Below, in pieces: positions 4,450 to 5,526 of a stretch of DNA of 5,526 nt. Position numbers and translations under genes: made by a program. The DNA comes from Propionibacteriaceae bacterium (GTDB lineage: Bacteria > Actinomycetota > Actinomycetes > Propionibacteriales > Propionibacteriaceae). Under the pieces are notes generated by a model. It did no database searches, was not told the origin of the DNA, and saw only the letters and a list, made by a program, of their open reading frames with translations. Every line of letters begins with the position of its first letter. The stretch's first letter is position 1. The DNA lies in the NCBI GenBank assembly GCA_021323255.1, contig JAJTCL010000206.1:1-5526 (forward strand), given 5' to 3'.

Positions 4450-5526
4450 ATGTCGGCGCGCTGGCTCGTCGTGCTGTTGACTGCAGCTGCCTTCGTCGCG
4501 GCGCCTCTGCTGGTTAACGTGCAACCTGCCGCGCCGTCTGAGATTTCTGCCACCGAGCTGGCCGACCGGATACAGCAATCCGCCGACCTCGGATGGTCCG
4601 GCTTCGTGGAGACCAGTGGAACGCTTCAGGTGCCCGATAGCGACTCATTTGCCACCCTGGTTCAACTGCTCGGAGAGGACAGCCGGCTACGGGTGTGGTG
4701 GCGCAGCGCCGATGACTGGAGGGTCGATCGGATCCGCAATACGGGCGAGACCGGACTCTTCCGGCAGGGCGGATCCACGATTCGCTGGGTTTTCGAGTCG
4801 GAAACAGCGACCTATTCCCCCGTCTCCAAGATCAGATTGCCCGACGCATCCGACTTGCTGCCGCCCACCTTCGCGCGGGCACTGCTGCAGGGCGTCCGCG
4901 AGAGCGAGCTGAGCCGCCTGCCAGCACGGAGGATCGCGGGCATTGACGCGCCCGGTCTGCGGCTGGTGCCGGACGAGAGCGCAACGACCGTCGGCCGAGT
5001 CGATATCTGGGCCGACCTCGGCAGCGGGTTGCCGCTGCAGGTGGAGCTGTATGGCCTCGGGGAGGAACGCCCGGTACTGACCACGACGCTTCGCGAGCTG
5101 GCGCTCGGAGAACCCCCAGCTGCCAGCACGGATTTCACCCCCGCTGAAGGCGTACAAGTCAACTACCAGCCGTCCGTCGATGTCGCTGCGGCTGCGAACG
5201 CCTTCGCACCTTACGATCTCCCCTCTTCCCTCGCCGGCCTAGGCTCTCGCGACGGTCAAGACCCCGGCGCCGTCGGAATCTATGGGCGCGGACCAACAAC
5301 CTTGATTGTTCTGCCGCTGCGCGGTCAGGTTGCCGGGCCTTTGGGGCGGCAGCTCCGCGATCGTGGCAGCGCGCAGTTCACCGATGTTGGGACGCTGGCG
5401 CCAGTTGGTCCTGTCGGATTGTTGATAACACCATTTCGTGGACGGCGGAGCGCTTTCCTGTTGGCGGGCACCGTGACGTCGGAGACGCTGCAGCAAGCGG
5501 GGGCCGAGCTTCTGGAGCGGCAATGA
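4450..5526 (+). CDS. Secreted RseB/MucB-like protein (LolA-type fold)
   Basis: From the ATG at 4450 the product has 358 residues. A hydrophobic segment at about 5-24 after Arg4 is a signal peptide or signal anchor. The first domain (about 32-240) resembles actinobacterial proteins annotated as sigma-E regulatory RseB domain proteins: LGWSGFVETSGTLQVPD, VWWRSADDWRVD (82-93), SDLLPPTFARALLQG (134-148), ARRIAGIDAPGLRLVP (159-174) and VDIWADLGSGLPLQVEL (184-200). The second part (about 275-355) contains AVGIYGRG, LIVLPLRG and FLLAGTVTSETL, also found in this family. In proteobacteria RseB binds an anti-sigma factor and senses envelope lipoprotein or LPS; whether that applies here is unknown. No anti-sigma gene is in the window. 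From memory, relatives often precede an ABC transporter ATPase, which would lie past the window. The ORF extends upstream to 4363, but those 29 residues would precede a good signal peptide and the -10 element lies inside them. Confidence 0.82.
   Translation: MSARWLVVLLTAAAFVAAPLLVNVQPAAPSEISATELADRIQQSADLGWSGFVETSGTLQVPDSDSFATLVQLLGEDSRLRVWWRSADDWRVDRIRNTGETGLFRQGGSTIRWVFESETATYSPVSKIRLPDASDLLPPTFARALLQGVRESELSRLPARRIAGIDAPGLRLVPDESATTVGRVDIWADLGSGLPLQVELYGLGEERPVLTTTLRELALGEPPAASTDFTPAEGVQVNYQPSVDVAAAANAFAPYDLPSSLAGLGSRDGQDPGAVGIYGRGPTTLIVLPLRGQVAGPLGRQLRDRGSAQFTDVGTLAPVGPVGLLITPFRGRRSAFLLAGTVTSETLQQAGAELLERQ

Overview
The window looks like a chromosomal segment of a GC-rich actinobacterium. 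The basis is the mixed ATG/GTG starts, inverted-repeat terminators without U-tracts, a probable leaderless mRNA, and gene families typical of Actinobacteria: an Hrp1-like two-CBS protein, a MEDS plus HATPase regulator, a DACGG-type NodB deacetylase and a secreted RseB-like protein. Genus cannot be assigned by eye. No mobile element, rRNA, tRNA or CRISPR array was seen.

Layout, left to right. The 3' end of a DUF1801-like gene (+, to 136) converges on a secreted protein of unknown function (-, 296-1186); two copies of a stem-loop repeat lie between them. A 272-bp gap with dense small repeats (1276-1340) precedes a MEDS-domain/anti-sigma-like ATPase gene (-, 1459-2403). A 390-bp divergent control region (2404-2793) separates it from an Hrp1-like CBS gene (+, 2794-3210). 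That gene converges on a Tat-type lipoprotein polysaccharide deacetylase (-, 3347-4270), with three hairpins between them. A 179-bp divergent gap leads to a secreted RseB/MucB-like protein (+, 4450-5526), which ends exactly at the window edge.

The most interesting part is the centre. The regulator at 1459-2403 belongs to the RsbA/RsbW-like family linked to general stress sigma factors, but the Glu/Asn pair of its ATPase N-box is replaced by Arg and Cys, and its glycine motifs are damaged. It may therefore be a pseudo-kinase. The divergent Hrp1-like gene carries a close match to a SigB/SigF-type promoter (GTTT-N15-GGGTAG) directly upstream of a strong Shine-Dalgarno sequence. The same intergenic region holds a CRP/FNR-type palindrome (TGTGA-N6-TCACC). 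Together these suggest a small stress or low-oxygen response locus; that is inference from motifs.

The two right-hand genes, a cell-envelope deacetylase and an exported RseB-like protein, probably act outside the membrane and are transcribed divergently. Several starts given here are downstream of the longest possible ORF start; the reasons are in each entry.
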